In this document: piece after piece, positions 48,446 through 60,140 of the stretch
How positions within the stretch are numbered: the stretch's first letter is position 1
Layout of the letters: every line of letters begins with the position of its first letter
Origin: Glaciozyma antarctica PI12
Taxonomy: Eukaryota > Basidiomycota > Microbotryomycetes > Kriegeriales > Camptobasidiaceae
Reading direction: 5' to 3'
Assembly: GCA_002917775.1 (NCBI GenBank)
Contig: KZ627152.1
Location: 305,315-369,314, forward strand
DNA length: 64,000 nt
Translations under genes and position numbers: made by a program
The notes under the pieces: model-generated
Told to the model about the DNA's origin: nothing
What the model saw: the letters and a program-made list of their open reading frames with translations, nothing else
Database searches by the model: none

Positions 48446-49905
48446 ATGCTAGCATTGGAGCTGAGATTCATTCTCGTCCGCTCGCTGGCCCGGAGCCGCC
48501 CTTCTTCAACCGCGCGTCCTCTCTCAACCTCGTCCGCCCTCGTCCGCCCTCTCACCATCCTCGGCCTAGAATCCTCCGCCGACGACACCTGCGCTTCGAT
48601 CGTCACTTCAGAACGCAAGATCATCTCCAACGTCGTTCTCCGCCAGCATGGGATCCACGAGGATTTCGGTGGGATCCACCCGCTTTGTGAGCTGCACGCG
48701 CGTAAGGAGGAGGGGCGCGAGGAAGCTAACGCCGGTGTACGCCGTGCAGATGCACAGGAAGCGCACCAGCGGGGAATGCCTTTGGCGATCAAGGCAGCGC
48801 TTGAGGAAGCGGGACTGGCGCTGGGGGAGTCTTGATGGGATTGCGTTCACGCGAGGACCAGGGATGTACGGGTGCTTGAGCTGCTGCAGCGGAGCAGCGA
48901 AAGCGCTAGCAGCAGCCACAGGACTCCCTCTGCTCGGCGTGCATCATATGCAAGGTGCGTCCTCTCCTCCTTCCTTTTGACCTGCTCCTGACGCTCTCTC
49001 ACAGCTCACGCCCTGACGCCCTTCCTCACCGAGGAAGTCCCTCCCTCTTTCCCTTTCCTAACCCTGCTCGTAAGCGGCGGACACACTCTCCTCCTCCTCG
49101 CCCGCTCCGAATCAAGCTTCCAAGTCCTCGCAACAACTCACGACGAATCAATCGGGTGCGTTCCTCTCAGCCCCTCCTACTCCACCCTGACGCCATTCTA
49201 CAGAGCCGCTATCGATAAAGCCTCTCGAGCTCTCGCGATCCCCTGGTCCCTCGGCGCCGGCTCCCCAGGCGCCGCTCTAGAAGCCTTCGCCTCTCTCACC
49301 TCCTCTCCCCCTCCCTGGCCCTCCGCCCTCCCCTTCCGCAACGAATTATCCTTCTCCTTTGCCGGTACCCGATCAGCATTGACGAGGATCCTAGCGAAGG
49401 AGTCGGAGATGGGGGAGGAGAGGAAGAGGGAGGTGGCGAGGGGGGTTTATGGGGGCTGCGGTGGCGCAGGTGGAGGAGAAGATTGGGTTGGCGATTGAGT
49501 GGTGGGAAGGGAGAGGGGAGGAGCAGAAGCTCGGAGGACTGGTGGTGAGCGGGGGAGTCGCGAGCAATCAGTTCTTGAGGAGGAGGTGAGTGCTGATCCC
49601 GAAATGGACGAGACGGTGCTGAGGATCCCTGGATGTAGATTGAGGGAAAAGCTCGATGGAATGGGGCACAAGGACTTGCGACTCATCTTCCCTCCACCTC
49701 ATCTCTGCACCGGTTCGCTCCTTCGCTCTATTCCTTCCTGCGACGTCGCTCACCCTCCCTCGCAGATAATGCAGCGATGATTGCATCTGTCGGGATCTCT
49801 CGCCTGCAGCGAGGTAGGGTGGACGAGATCACGGTCATGCAGAAGGCCAAGTGGTCGATCGAGGAGTGCGAAGCCGATTTTGAGCAGAAAGTGGAATCGA
49901 GCTGA
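48446..49905 (+). CDS. QRI7: Mitochondrial tRNA N6-adenosine threonylcarbamoyltransferase (Qri7/OSGEPL1)
   Basis: Makes t6A37 on mitochondrial tRNAs. The N-terminus MLALELRFILVRSLARSRPSS is a typical mitochondrial presequence. Domain signatures: ILGLESSADDTCASIV, HGIHEDFGGIHPL, DGIAFTRGPGMYGCL, LLGVHHMQAHALTPFL with the HxxxH metal site, LLVSGGHTLLLLA, IGAAIDKASRALA, FSFAGTRSALTRI, GGLVVSGGVASNQFLRRRL and DNAAMIASVGI. Two frame breaks occur, each in a run of five G: 48823-48827 (between LALG and SLDGIAF) and 49451-49455 (VYG-AAVAQ). Removing one G at each place would match the family exactly, so both look like homopolymer errors. Introns are short and regular. The start at 48446 is ATG. Confidence 0.92.
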
Positions 49906-50152
49906 GGGTTCCTGATACGGAGAGGGATTGAATTCCATCGCATGTGATCATGTACAACAATCTGCTTTCGTGAGGCTTGCGTTCAGCTTTGCCTAGCGTC
50001 AGCGAGGCTTCTTGCGAGCTCGCTGCGACGCAAAAGTCAGCGTCAAGGTTTCTGGCCTGGGAGCCAAGATAGGACGTACCTGCGCTCCTTCAGTGCACTC
50101 CAGTACATCCCATGCTGCCTTCCGCAGCTCAAACGTTCACATCACTGCCGAT

Positions 50153-51155
50153 TTAACGTCCCTCACTCCACCCCCCAACCTCAACCGCCATCATCTCCTC
50201 CCACGCCTCCGGTCCCTCCCCCATCTTTCCCGGAATAAGCGGCTGAACCGCCAACAAGCTCATCGCCGCCTGTAGCTCCTCGGGCTTGGGTCTCACGACC
50301 TTTTTCGCATCCTTGTCGACGATCTCCTCTTCGGCGGTTGGGAGAGGCGGAAAAGTGGTGAGAGTTTCGATGAGGATGTGAATCAGAGCGAGGGAGGGGG
50401 TGTAGAGAGCCGTTAAGTCTTGTATGCCGTCCGCTGCGAAGGGTTAGACGAGGTACGAGGGAAGAGATGGGGACGCACAGAAGCGGGAGAGGGGCCAGGT
50501 GACCCAGAGGGGATCGCGGAAGGCGAAGACGGTGCCGCGCGTTTTGGCGGCTTCGACGACGAGCGATTCAGTGCGTTCTGCGAGCTGGTTCATCGTTGAT
50601 AGTAGCTCCGTCTGCGGTGAGAGCAGTGAGGTGGAGTTCCGGAGGCGAGGAGGGAACGAACGAGGGAGGATAGGACGGCGGTTATGGTGGAGATTTGCTC
50701 GCTGAGCTTTGCGCTCTGTGAGAAGAGGTACCCTGCTCGCACAGCCGTCTTCTGCGAGCTGTGGCCAGCTCCGTTCTTGTCTACATGCTTGATACCGTTC
50801 CTGTGCGCGTACGCCTGTGCTCGAACTCCTCTTCCAGCGAGCTGCCTGTACAGCTTAACAAAACGACGCACTCGATATCGGTCCACAGCTCAATAGCCGC
50901 CCTAGCTCTCGCCATGCACCCGCGCAGAACCAGCTCATTCCACTCCTTCCGACACCGCTTATGCTCCTGAAGAATACTGCGCAGACGCTTGTGGTAGGAA
51001 GTCTCGGCGCTGGGCTGGAGAGGTCCTCGAGGGACTGGAGAGGCGGCGGCGGAAGCTCGGCGAGAGGTGGGAGTTGGTGAGGAGGGAGATGAGGGGGACG
51101 AAGGGCCGTTCAAGTCTCCGTTTCGGTTGTTCCTTGGGGTCGTTTTCGGCGGCAT
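50153..51155 (-). CDS. Coiled-coil protein of unknown function
   Basis: Not recognised. It starts MPPKTTPRNNRNGDLNGPSS, a Ser/Pro-rich basic N-terminus. A helical block follows, KRLRSILQEHKRCRKEWNEL and RGCMARARAAIELWTDIE, then after an unclear splice AKLSEQISTITAVLSSL joined by an intron to TELLSTMNQLAERTESLVVE, a plain coiled-coil. Next come FAFRDPLWVTWPLSRF and DGIQDLTALYTPSLALIHIL, and a C-terminal segment EEIVDKDAKKVVRPKPEELQ ending at TAA 50153-50155. The size of about 270 residues, heptad helices and aromatic W-P segment suggest a small structural or complex subunit, for instance at the cytoskeleton or kinetochore, but this is a guess. It is divergent from the golgin gene, 156 bases away. 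Exon borders at about 50900-50780 are uncertain. Confidence 0.6.
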
Positions 51156-51311
51156 TTGGCCGTAATCAAGCTGCTGGCTTGAGACGCTCGGAGGGAGTCG
51201 TGAAGCTGTGTCCGGCGGTGGAAGTCAAGAGGAAAGGAACGCGGTCGCGCCGGCTGTTCCTCCCTTTCATCTCACTCCAATTTCCACCGTCTCTCAAGCA
51301 GCTGGGACGCC

Positions 51312-54300
51312 ATGTTTTCCCAGCTCAAGTCGCTCGGAGGCAAGCTGGGCGAGTCCGTGCGAGAGTTCGAAGCCACCCTCGCCAATCCCGCCAACTCAGC
51401 ACCCAACGCGCCTCCACGTCCTCTGGCCATCAACACCTCCAGCCCGCGTCCCTCCCTCGACAGTACCGACGCTCGTTCATCCTCCCCTCTCGTCAACTCG
51501 CCGTCGTCAGGACAGTCCGCCTCGCAGCTCGCGGATCAAGCTCTCGTGAACCTGAGGGCGTCCTTTAGAAAGGGGAGGGCCTCGATGGATTCAGCGCGGT
51601 CGGCGAGCACCGACGCCGTGCGCAAAGTGTCGGAGGATAGCGTGAGAAAGGTCGAGAAGGCGGTGGAGGAGGAAGTCGCGGTGGTCGTGGAACCGACCGC
51701 CAAGGCGGATGAGGGCGGCAAGGAGAGTACAGCAGAGGCGGAGGCGACGGTGGAGCCAGTGAAGGTGGCGGAGGAGGCTAAGAAGGACGAGACGCCGTCG
51801 GAGGAAACGCCGGTTGAAGGTGTTGAGGAGGAGGTACCATCGGTCGAGCTCACGGACGCAGCAGCTCCCGTCGAGGAACCAGCACCGTCTCCCCCGCAGC
51901 CAGAGGCTCCTCTCAACCCCCTCCTCCGCCCCTCTTCTCCCGAAATTCGATTCTCCATCTCCACCGCCGAGCCAACTCCCGAAGCGACACGCGCGTCGAC
52001 TCCCGCCCCCGTCCTTTCCGACGTCGCAGCCCCCTCCACGCCAAACACCATTCCCGTCCCTCCCAGCTCTTCACCTCCCTCAGAAAAAACTGCCGAAGTG
52101 CCCTCTCCCACCGCCACTTCCCCGCCTTCGACCACAGATCCTCTCCCAGTCGCCGACAACGCGACTCCCGAGCTCGCCCCCACTCCCTCCGCAGCTGTCG
52201 TCGAAACTCCCTCCCTCTCACCGCCAACTCCAACAGTAGAGGTCCACGAAACTTCTGCCACCGTCGAGCCCTCTCCCGTTGCGCCCATCGAAGTGGCCAT
52301 CGTCGAGCCTGCAGTCGTCGCAGAGCCGTCGCCGGAGCTCCCTGCACCTTCAACCAAGGACCCACGAATGACCGGTACGCTCTCCATCTACTCGCGCTGA
52401 TCATCTGGCTGACCTACCGCCTGCTTTCAGAGATCAGCCAGGCGTACAAGCGACTGCAGACGCTCAAATCGACGCTGGACCGGATCGTTTCCGAGTTGAC
52501 GCCGCTATCGGGCGTCTCGGACGTCGATGCCTTCGAGGGCGAGCTCCGGAATATGAAGTCTAAGACGACAGTGAGGATTTTGTTCCGCTCCTGCTGCATA
52601 GCGCTGAGCTTTGCGTGATTCGCAGATGTCGATGGCAGAGATTGGCCGCCTCACAGCTCAGCTCGCTCGTCAGTCCCTCCTATTGCCCATATTTTCGTCG
52701 ACTAACGACCTCCTTTACCGCAGAGCAAAAGGAGCGAACCGACGAGATCCGCGACATGCACCGACTCGAAACCAAATCCCAATCCGAGCAGATCGACACC
52801 CTTTCCACCCAACTCGTCGAGAAGGACGTTGCCCTCAAGCTCATTGCGATCCAAGCCTCAAAAGCCGACGAAGCCGCCACCGCCGCGAAAGCTGAAGTCG
52901 CCGCCGGCGTCGAAGCGTACGACAAGCTCAAGATCGTCGCCAAGGAGGAGGAGGAGAAGCGAATCAAAGCTCTCTCCCTCCTCCGCGCTCTGCGACAGAA
53001 GCTCGTCAAATCGGAAAAGGACAAGGAGGAAGGCGAGCGAGAACGGGACGCGCTCAAGGCCGCCGAACTGGCGGCGCAGGAGACGCTTCGCGCGGATCGT
53101 CAACGCTTCGACCAAGAGATCGTCTCGCTCCGCGCGGCGCAGGAACAGCAGCTCTCCAAGCTTCGCAACTCTTTCGACCGCGAGGCGGCGCAGCTTCGGA
53201 CGCAGCATGAGCGGGAAGCGACGGCGCGGAAAGGGCAGTACGAGCTGGATGCGATCACGGTCAAGGCGACGCAGGCGAAGGAGCTTTCGGCGAAGGAGGC
53301 GAGGATCCAGCAGCTCGAAATGACGGTGCGGGAGATGACGACGAGTCGGGATGCGTTGTTCGACCAGTTGCAGCTCAAGACGGCCGAAGTGGAGAGCTCT
53401 TCTTCGCACCAGGAGTCGTTGCAGGATAAGACGGGGGAGCTACAGTACGAGCTTAAGGAGGCGAAGGATCGTTCAGCGGCGCTGGTGGACGAGCTCGAGG
53501 AGGTGCGGAGGGCGCAGAGGGACGTTACGCGGGACGATACGAATACGCGGAGACTGCTGCTCGAGGCGGAGGCGCGGCACAATGCCAAAGTACGGGATCT
53601 CGAGGCGCGGGCGAAAGGGCTGGAGAAGGAGCGGCAAGAGACGGAGGAGGAGATGGGGAGGAACTTGCAGGAGCGATTGAGGGAGGTCGAGCGGATGCGT
53701 CAGCAGATCGTTCAGAAGGATATCGACTACGCCGAGTCGGTCCAGTCGAGGCAGTTGCGCGATGCCAAGATTGCGGAAGCGGAGACGCAGAAGCGCGCGC
53801 TGGAGACGAAGCTCAAGGGGATGGACGGGATTCTCGTCGACTTGCGCGAGGAGCTGCAGAAGTCGTCGCAGGCTGAGGTGAGTCGAACCATTTCTCCTTC
53901 TGCCATCTTCCAGTACTGACTATCGTACCAGGCTGCGGTTCGGGAAGAGCTACACGATCGAATGCAGCGAGCATCGGAGCTCGAAGGACGTCTAGAGGAG
54001 ATACAAACGAAGGAGTCCTCTCTTCGCTCGAACAACAAGGTCCGTCTCCTCTCTCCGCGCCTCCGTCTCCACACTGACCCTCTCTCAAAAGACTCTCCGC
54101 GACGAGCTCCGCAAGCTCCAATCCGGCGTCCTCCTCGCCGAAAAGCAGCGCAACCCCGGCGTAGGCTATTTCGCCTCGTACGCCCAACCGCAGTCCCAAT
54201 CCTCGTCGAACCTTCCCGTCTCCCCGAACGGCTCGGAGATGTCGAGAGCGCCTTCGACGAACGGTGATTCGGGAGGTGCGAAGGAGAGCAGCAGTGCGGA

Positions 54301-54503
54301 CGAGGCGCTCAATTTCGAGTACCTCCGGAATGTTGTCCTGCAGTTCGTTGAGCGTCCGGAGCGGAGGGTGCGTTCTCCTCATCGCTGCGTATTCCGAGAT
54401 GCTGGCTGACGCGCTCTTCGTGCAGTCGGCTCTCGTCAGCGTGTTGGGAGTGATTCTGCACTTTACTCCGGCGGAGACGAGACGGTTGGCATCCAAGTCG
54501 TAG
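51312..54503 (+). CDS. GRIP-domain golgin (Imh1/GCC-like)
   Basis: Long coiled-coil tether of the trans-Golgi. The N-terminus MFSQLKSLGGKLGESVREFE may form an amphipathic helix. A long low-complexity region rich in Pro, Glu, Ala, Ser and Val follows (51400-52370). From 52430 to 54050 there is a continuous coiled-coil (for example SQAYKRLQTLKSTLDRIVSE and LEKERQETEEEMGRNLQERL). The end NFEYLRNVVLQFVE and SALVSVLGVILHFTPAETRR matches the GRIP domain, which binds Arl1-GTP and includes the key Tyr. It ends SKS at 54503. The start at 51312 is ATG. Which of the yeast golgins it corresponds to cannot be told from the coiled-coil. Confidence 0.85.
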
Positions 54504-54689
54504 ATCGAGCAGGGAGGTTGTTAGTAGGAGAGGCTGTATAATCACTGCATTCTTCTGTGTGTCGTTGACGAAACCCGAGAGAGGCCAACGAGTGTGTCGG
54601 TGGGAGCGAGAGCGCGAGCAGGTAGAAGAAAGCAGTATGCGCAACAGGTGGAAAGGATCGGTACAGATCAAACAAGCTCCTCCCATCAC

Positions 54690-55774
54690 CTACTCCTCCT
54701 CCTCCGAATATTCCTCGTCCTGCTGAGAGACGAATCGGACATTCGACGGCACCGCGACCGCCTCGCCCGTCCCCAGCACGCGCCCATGCAGCGCACCATA
54801 CGACGGCGGCGCCTCGTCCGAGTCGTCAACGTCCATCGTACTCGCGTCCGTCCTTCCTCCAATAGCGGGATGTTCGTTCGCGTGCTCCATCGCTACGATA
54901 GCAGCAACCTCGTCGGCCTCCCTCTTCGCACGCGCTTCTCTCACAATCTTGTCTGCTCCACGCGCATCAGCTCCCTCCCTCGCACACGTCAGCAAAAAAA
55001 ACGTACCCCTCGCATCCTTCTCCCTCTTCAGCCTCCGATCCTCCTCGTACGCGAGCATAGTAGTCGCTACCCTCGCGGCCTGAGCGTCCTTCTCGCTCTC
55101 CTTGAACCTCGAATCCCTCGCTTCCACCTCTCGCGCCTTCTCCGCAACTCCTTTGAGAACGTAGTTGCCTACGCGAAGGAGGTGGAGCGTCTTGGGAGAG
55201 GGAGAGGCGGCGAAAGTGAGGTAGGGTACGAACTCGGTGGTGATTTTACGGAATCCGGAAGCGACTGTTCGCTCGTTAGCAAGCGTGTGAACGGGGAGAA
55301 GAGGAGGACGGACCGAGGAAGTCGAATGCCCCTGGGACGTCGACAATGTTACGCACGATACCAGCGTTCGTTAGGCGGACCTGTCGGTACTTGGACGCGA
55401 TGGCGGGGTTGGGAGGGTCGAGGATGTTGGAAATGATGGTGAGGAGTCCTGTCGAGCGTCTTGACCGCCTGTGGTTTGGAGCACTCGGGGAGGAGCTGAT
55501 AGGGAAGGTCAGCGTTCGTCCCCCCACCAAAGCCGCGTCATCCCTGCCCTGTCGACCGATAGAGCGACGCAGGGAAGTAGGGCTGGAGAGGATCACTCAC
55601 ATCTGTGTCGATGATACGGTGGAAGGGGAGCTTGTCGGCTGCGGAAGGGTTGAAGGGGAGGGCGGAGGAGTGTGCTTCGGCGGAGGTGGAGGGAGCTGGC
55701 TCGGATGGAGGGAGACGAGAGCGAGCTTCAGCAGCTGCTAATGCTCGCTGGATTGGTGTCAGTGGTGTTTCCAT
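54690..55774 (-). CDS. PUB-domain protein
   Basis: Likely binds Cdc48/p97 through its PUB (PUG) domain. The N-terminus METPLTPIQRALAAAEARSR is followed by KLPFHRIIDTD, then after an intron LLPECSKPQAVKTLDR and LLTIISNILDPPNPAIASKYRQ. VRLTNAGIVRNIVDVPGAFDFL and, across another intron, VASGFRKITTEFVPYLTFA complete the PUB fold. A helical segment (VEARDSRFKESEKDAQAARV) and an acidic C-terminus DEEYSEEEE follow. An extra base at about 55447 breaks the frame between KTLDR and LLTII, though the two halves align as one PUB helix. The start at 55774 is ATG. The exact orthologue is not clear; no UBX or thioredoxin-like domain is present. Confidence 0.8.
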
Positions 55775-56140
55775 CTGAGTGCTGGTTAAGGTGGGGCAAG
55801 GATAAGTGAGAGCGAGAGCCAAGTCACCTCGACTCCGTAGTCGCGGGGCTTTGGCGCGTTGGGGCGCGTTCTCCTCTTCTCTCGTCTTGATCTCTGTAAT
55901 ACAGCAGGGGACGGCAGCTTGAACGAGCTCGACGTGGAAGACCTCTCAAGTCACGGAGAAGAATGAAGCGAATCGGTTCAGTGGGCGCTGTCCCAGAGTC
56001 CCTCGGTCGTTCCTCCCAAGTCCTCGTCCCCGCCAACACGAAAGCAGCAAGACCGGATTCCCTCAGCACCGCCGTTTATTCCAGCAAACCCAGCTGTACG
56101 TGCGCTGTCAAACCCTCGAAACGCCCTTGAAACCGCCGAC
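55775..56140. promoter_or_regulatory. Intergenic region between PUB-domain gene and GCV3
   Basis: About 365 bases holding the promoter of the PUB gene and the 3' region of GCV3, both on the minus strand. The open frames present lack family resemblance and no motif was recognised. Confidence 0.35.
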
Positions 56141-56857
56141 CTAGTGGCCGTCTCCTCCCTCGCAGTGAACCTTGTACGCATCCGCGGTCAAGAGCGCCTC
56201 GAACTCGGCGGGGCTGGTGAGCTCAATCTTGGCCAACCATCCTGCGAAAGACAAACACCATCAGCTCTCCCGTCATGACCCGCCGGACCGGGGACGCACC
56301 ATCCTGCTCGGCACTCTTGTTCAAGAGTCCAGGCTGGTCCTCGAGGTTCTCGTTGACCTCGGTGATCGTGCCAGAGACGGGAGCGAAGATGTCGGACGCG
56401 GCCTTGACGGACTCGACGGCTCCAATTTGTTCTGCGGGGAGAAACGAGGAGGGGGAGGTCAGCTCGTCCTTCCTCTCGTCCAACGACGCCTAGCACTGGC
56501 GCTACACTCCTTCCTGGTACTGCAAAGGGGAACAAGGGCTCACCTGCGGCAGCAATCTGGGTTCCAACAGTCGGGAGCTCGACGTAGACGACGTCTCCAA
56601 GAGCCTTCTGCGCGTACTCGGTGATTCCAATCGTGCCAATCGACGTGGCATCATCGAACGAGATCCACTCGTGGTCACTCGTAAACCGGGTGGCTGGCAA
56701 CCGAACGCTCGCTCGTTAGCTTGGGTCTTCCGCGCGCTTGAGGAGGACTGGGCGTACAGACGAGGGTACGGAACTGGACGGGGGAAGGACGCGCGAAGGC
56801 GGGGGCAGCGCGGACGGACTGGCGAGCAGCTGAACGGAGGGCGGCGACGGCGAACAT
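56141..56857 (-). CDS. GCV3: Glycine cleavage system H protein, mitochondrial
   Basis: Lipoyl carrier that shuttles the aminomethyl group between the P, T and L proteins. The presequence [20 protein letters not shown] and [13 protein letters not shown] is joined to [40 protein letters not shown] and [18 protein letters not shown], where the Lys (codon 56403-56405) carries lipoate. [20 protein letters not shown] and the last exon [20 protein letters not shown] complete the barrel. The stop is at 56141-56143. There are four to five exons. The start at 56857 is ATG. Length and motifs are normal. Confidence 0.95.
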
Positions 56858-57238
56858 GGTGGTGGAGTGGGGACAAGCAAGACGAGCAGCTCCACGAGTC
56901 GAGCTGTTTTCTCAGGTGCCTTTTGTGGACTCCTCGCTTGTTCCTTCTCCCTCGCTCACCCCAGTTGCTTTCGACTCTGCTCTGCTCTTGCGCAACCTGC
57001 TGAAGCTCTCTGCTCCGCGGTGTCCTTGGAACGGGAGGGAGGAGCCAGGAGGGAGAAGGAGACGAGGTCTGCGTCCCCTTTGTTGTTCGGATTCGCAGTT
57101 CCCTTTGTACTCCGCACGCCGCACGTTGAGGCGAAGCAGCGCTCAAGCTTTCACTCTTCTGCTCTCCACACTATCGCCCCTGCGCGCCGAACGATCTCCC
57201 CGCGCGTCGCTGAACTTCAGCACCTCCTCGACCTCAGC
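56858..57238. promoter_or_regulatory. Divergent promoter between GCV3 and the furin-like protein gene
   Basis: About 380 bases. The plus-strand frame of the next gene is open through most of this region (from 56867) but contains no ATG before 57239. The extension is therefore probably untranslated leader. No known site was recognised. Confidence 0.35.
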
Positions 57239-60050
57239 ATGATCCCACGGCTTGGTGCCTACGCCGCCCTCCTCCTCTCCCTTGCCAATGCCGCTCCCGC
57301 CCCACCGTCTTCCTCTGTCACCGCCACCGCCACCGCCACTGCTAACCCGAACTTCAACGCCTCTCTCGCCTCCGTCTGCACGCCTTCCGAATGCGTTCAA
57401 GGCGCCAACACTCTCAGCGGTGCGTCTCCCTCCTCCTCCTCAACGCACCCCACTGATTCCCCCACAGCTGGAAGCACGATCCTCACCCCTCTCAATTCGA
57501 CCTTCCGCTCCACCGTCCTCCTCCCCGGAACCTACTCCTCCTACTCCTCCGCAACCGCCAACTCCTCCTTCCTCGCTTTCGGCACCTCCTCCACCTCTCG
57601 CACCTCCCCCGGTTTCTCAAGCACTGGCACCATCGGATCATCTTATACCGTCATCCTCTTCCCAGGTCTAACGACCTACACCACCCCCCTCTACAAAGGG
57701 TTCGCCTCGTACTCTCCTCTCTCCAATTCCAGCAACGCGACGACAGCTTCGATCGAGTCGTTCCTTCTTTCCGATAACGTTTGGGTGGTGCTGCAAGTGG
57801 GAGGAGCGTCGGGGAGGCGCATGGTGGCGTGGGATGGGGTCGCGGATGTGGCGAATCTGGTCGGCGGGAGCGGAGGCGTCGAGGTGGTTGATATGCAGAG
57901 CTCGAGCTGCTCGATCCCTTGTGCGAGTGGAGGAGTCTGTGTATCTAATTCTACATGCTCTTGTAGCACCGGATTTACGGGGGCGACTTGCAGTGAGTCC
58001 AACGAAGTTTGCGAGGTCGGCCGGAGCTGACTTGGGTTCGCAGATGCTTGCGCTCCTGGATTCTTTGGGAGGGGTTGTCGAGCTTGTCCAGCTGGATGCG
58101 GAACTTGCGATGAGGGGATCACTGGGACCGGTCGATGCCTCGTGACCGCAACGACGAACTCGACTGCTGCTGGTTCGTCGCTCCTCCCTCTTCAGTCAAA
58201 CCGAAGCTGACCCGTCCCACACAGCGTGCAACTGCATTAACGGAGTCTGCGCTACATTAACCTCGACAGCGACCTGCGCCTGCAACGCCGGCTGGTCGAG
58301 AGCGGCGAACGGGACTCAATGCGCCGCCTGCGCCGTCGGCTACTTCGCCAGCGCCTCAGGAGACTGCCTCGGTTCGTCTCTCTCTCGATCTACCGCTCAC
58401 GACGGAGACTAATCCATCTCACAGCTTGCGATCCCTCCTGCGCGACCTGCACCGGCCCCACCGGCACTTGTCTCACCTGCCAGACCTCGCTCCAACCCCT
58501 CGCGACCGACGCCACGAAATGCACCACCGCCTCCTCCCAGCTCTCGAACGGGACTTTCGTCGCCTGCGCCGCTCGCACGTTCTTCGACTCGACGACGGAG
58601 AGCTGCGTGGCGTGCAACGCGCTGTGCGAGACGTGCTGGAGTGGAGGGAGTGGAGGGTGTTTGACGTGTCGCGCGCCGAATGGGTTGCTGGAGGGAGAGT
58701 GCGTGGGAGCGGGGGCTAAGACGGGAGTTTGTAACGCTTCGGGCGTCCTTTCGAGCTCGACGAGCGTGGTGGGAGCGAACGCGGGGTGGGTCTTTGATAA
58801 TGTGAAGGGGGAGTGCGATGGTGCGTTCTTCCTTTCGCTCGCGAGTTGTGCCTTTACTGAATTTACTGTTCGTACAGCCCTCCCTGCGAAATGTACCGCC
58901 GGATCGATCGACAACTTCACCTCGGCGTCGACGCGAGCACAGCTTACTTGCTCAGCGTGCCTCGCTGGATCTTACCTCCACAACGGCGCCTGCGTCACCT
59001 CCTGCCCCGCTGGAACGACAACCTCGGAGGACGAAACGAGCTGCGAAGGTGCGTCGTCGTTGCCAGCGAGCTCGCTCGTGCTCTCGCTAACTCCTCGTCT
59101 TCGCAGCTTGCAATTCCTCCTGCTCGACCTGCAGCGGCTCAACAACCTACTGCACGTCATGCTCCGAATCGACTCAACTCTCCCTCGACGGCAGCTGCAT
59201 CCCCGGCCCCTCCTGCCCCGTCTCCTACTTCGCCCCTCCCAACAACGCCACCTGCTTGTCCTGCCACCCAGACTGCGCGACCTGCGGTACGACCTTCGAC
59301 ACCTGCCTCACCTGCCCCTCCTCCCGCCCCGTCCTCAGCTCCTCTGGCACCTGCCTCCAGACGTGCTCGACGAACGAGTACTTCGACACGGCGAAGGGAT
59401 CGTGCGTCGCTTGCTCGAGCGAGTGCGCGACGTGCTCGGGCGGAGGGGATGGAGCCTGCATGAGCTGCAGCTCTACGACGACGCTCAAGCAGGGAACATG
59501 CGTCGCAGCAGACTGTACCGTCGTCGTTAGCTTCGGCGTCTGCCTCTCCTCCCTCGTCACCGTCTCCGCCATCTCCACCACCTCGTCCACCGAATCCTCC
59601 ATCCTCCTCCCCTGGTGGACAATCCTCCTCATCATCCTCGGTTCGCTCGCCCTCCTCGCCCTCGTCGTCTTTTGCTGGCGCCGCAAGGAGCAGAAACGTC
59701 GTCGACTCCAAACGGCGAGGTTCGCAAACGACTTGGGGAACAAGGAAGTCGACATGAAGCTACGAGCTCTTCCGACCCGAGTCGCCTACCCTCCTCCTCC
59801 AACAGCGGAAGAAGTGGACGAGGTCCCTCTCACGCCGCGGTTCGTCGTCGAGGATCACAGGATGCAGGACCTGCAGGAGCGGCCGACCAGGTGGTCCGAG
59901 TCGAGCTACGGCTCGAAGCGGACGTACGCGATCCCTCCTCTCGTTCCGCAAGAGACAGGGGCGTCGCAATACTCGCAGCGGTCGGGATTCACGACGGCGT
60001 CGGGGAAGAAGTTGGCTTGGGGGGACAGGAACCCGTTCAACAAGGCGTAA
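57239..60050 (+). CDS. Receptor-like membrane protein with EGF- and furin-like cysteine-rich repeats
   Basis: Single-pass plasma-membrane or vacuolar protein of unknown role. A signal peptide MIPRLGAYAALLLSLANAAP precedes a Ser/Thr-rich domain of about 200 residues (57300-57880). Then comes an EGF-like unit CSIPCASGGVCVSNSTCSCS and roughly ten furin-type cysteine repeats (for example CDPSCATCTGPTGTCLTC, CHPDCATCGTTFDTCLTC, CSSECATCSGGGDGACMSC). One transmembrane helix, PWWTILLIILGSLALLALVV (about 59610-59670), is followed by a basic stop-transfer RRKEQKRRR. The cytosolic tail of about 110 residues contains VAYPPPPTAEEVDE and ends NPFNKA. Such furin-like proteins exist in other basidiomycetes without a known function. 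The layout resembles growth-factor receptors without a kinase. The start at 57239 is the first ATG and gives the signal peptide. Confidence 0.85.
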
Positions 60051-60140
60051 ATTATCGTAATATAGACACTCTTCGCATTTGTCGTCGTCGAGAGAAATCG
60101 GAAAGGGTACAACAAATGACGAGCCCAGCTCTCTCCCTCC

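Noticed and set aside
48446-49905. QRI7 as a pseudogene because of two frame breaks
   Set aside because: All catalytic motifs are intact and both breaks are single-base changes in G runs, so sequence error is more likely than decay.
51536-52387. 283-codon minus-strand frame, Gly/Ser/Val-rich
   Set aside because: Mirror of the low-complexity Pro/Glu/Ala region of the golgin gene; no independent coding sign.
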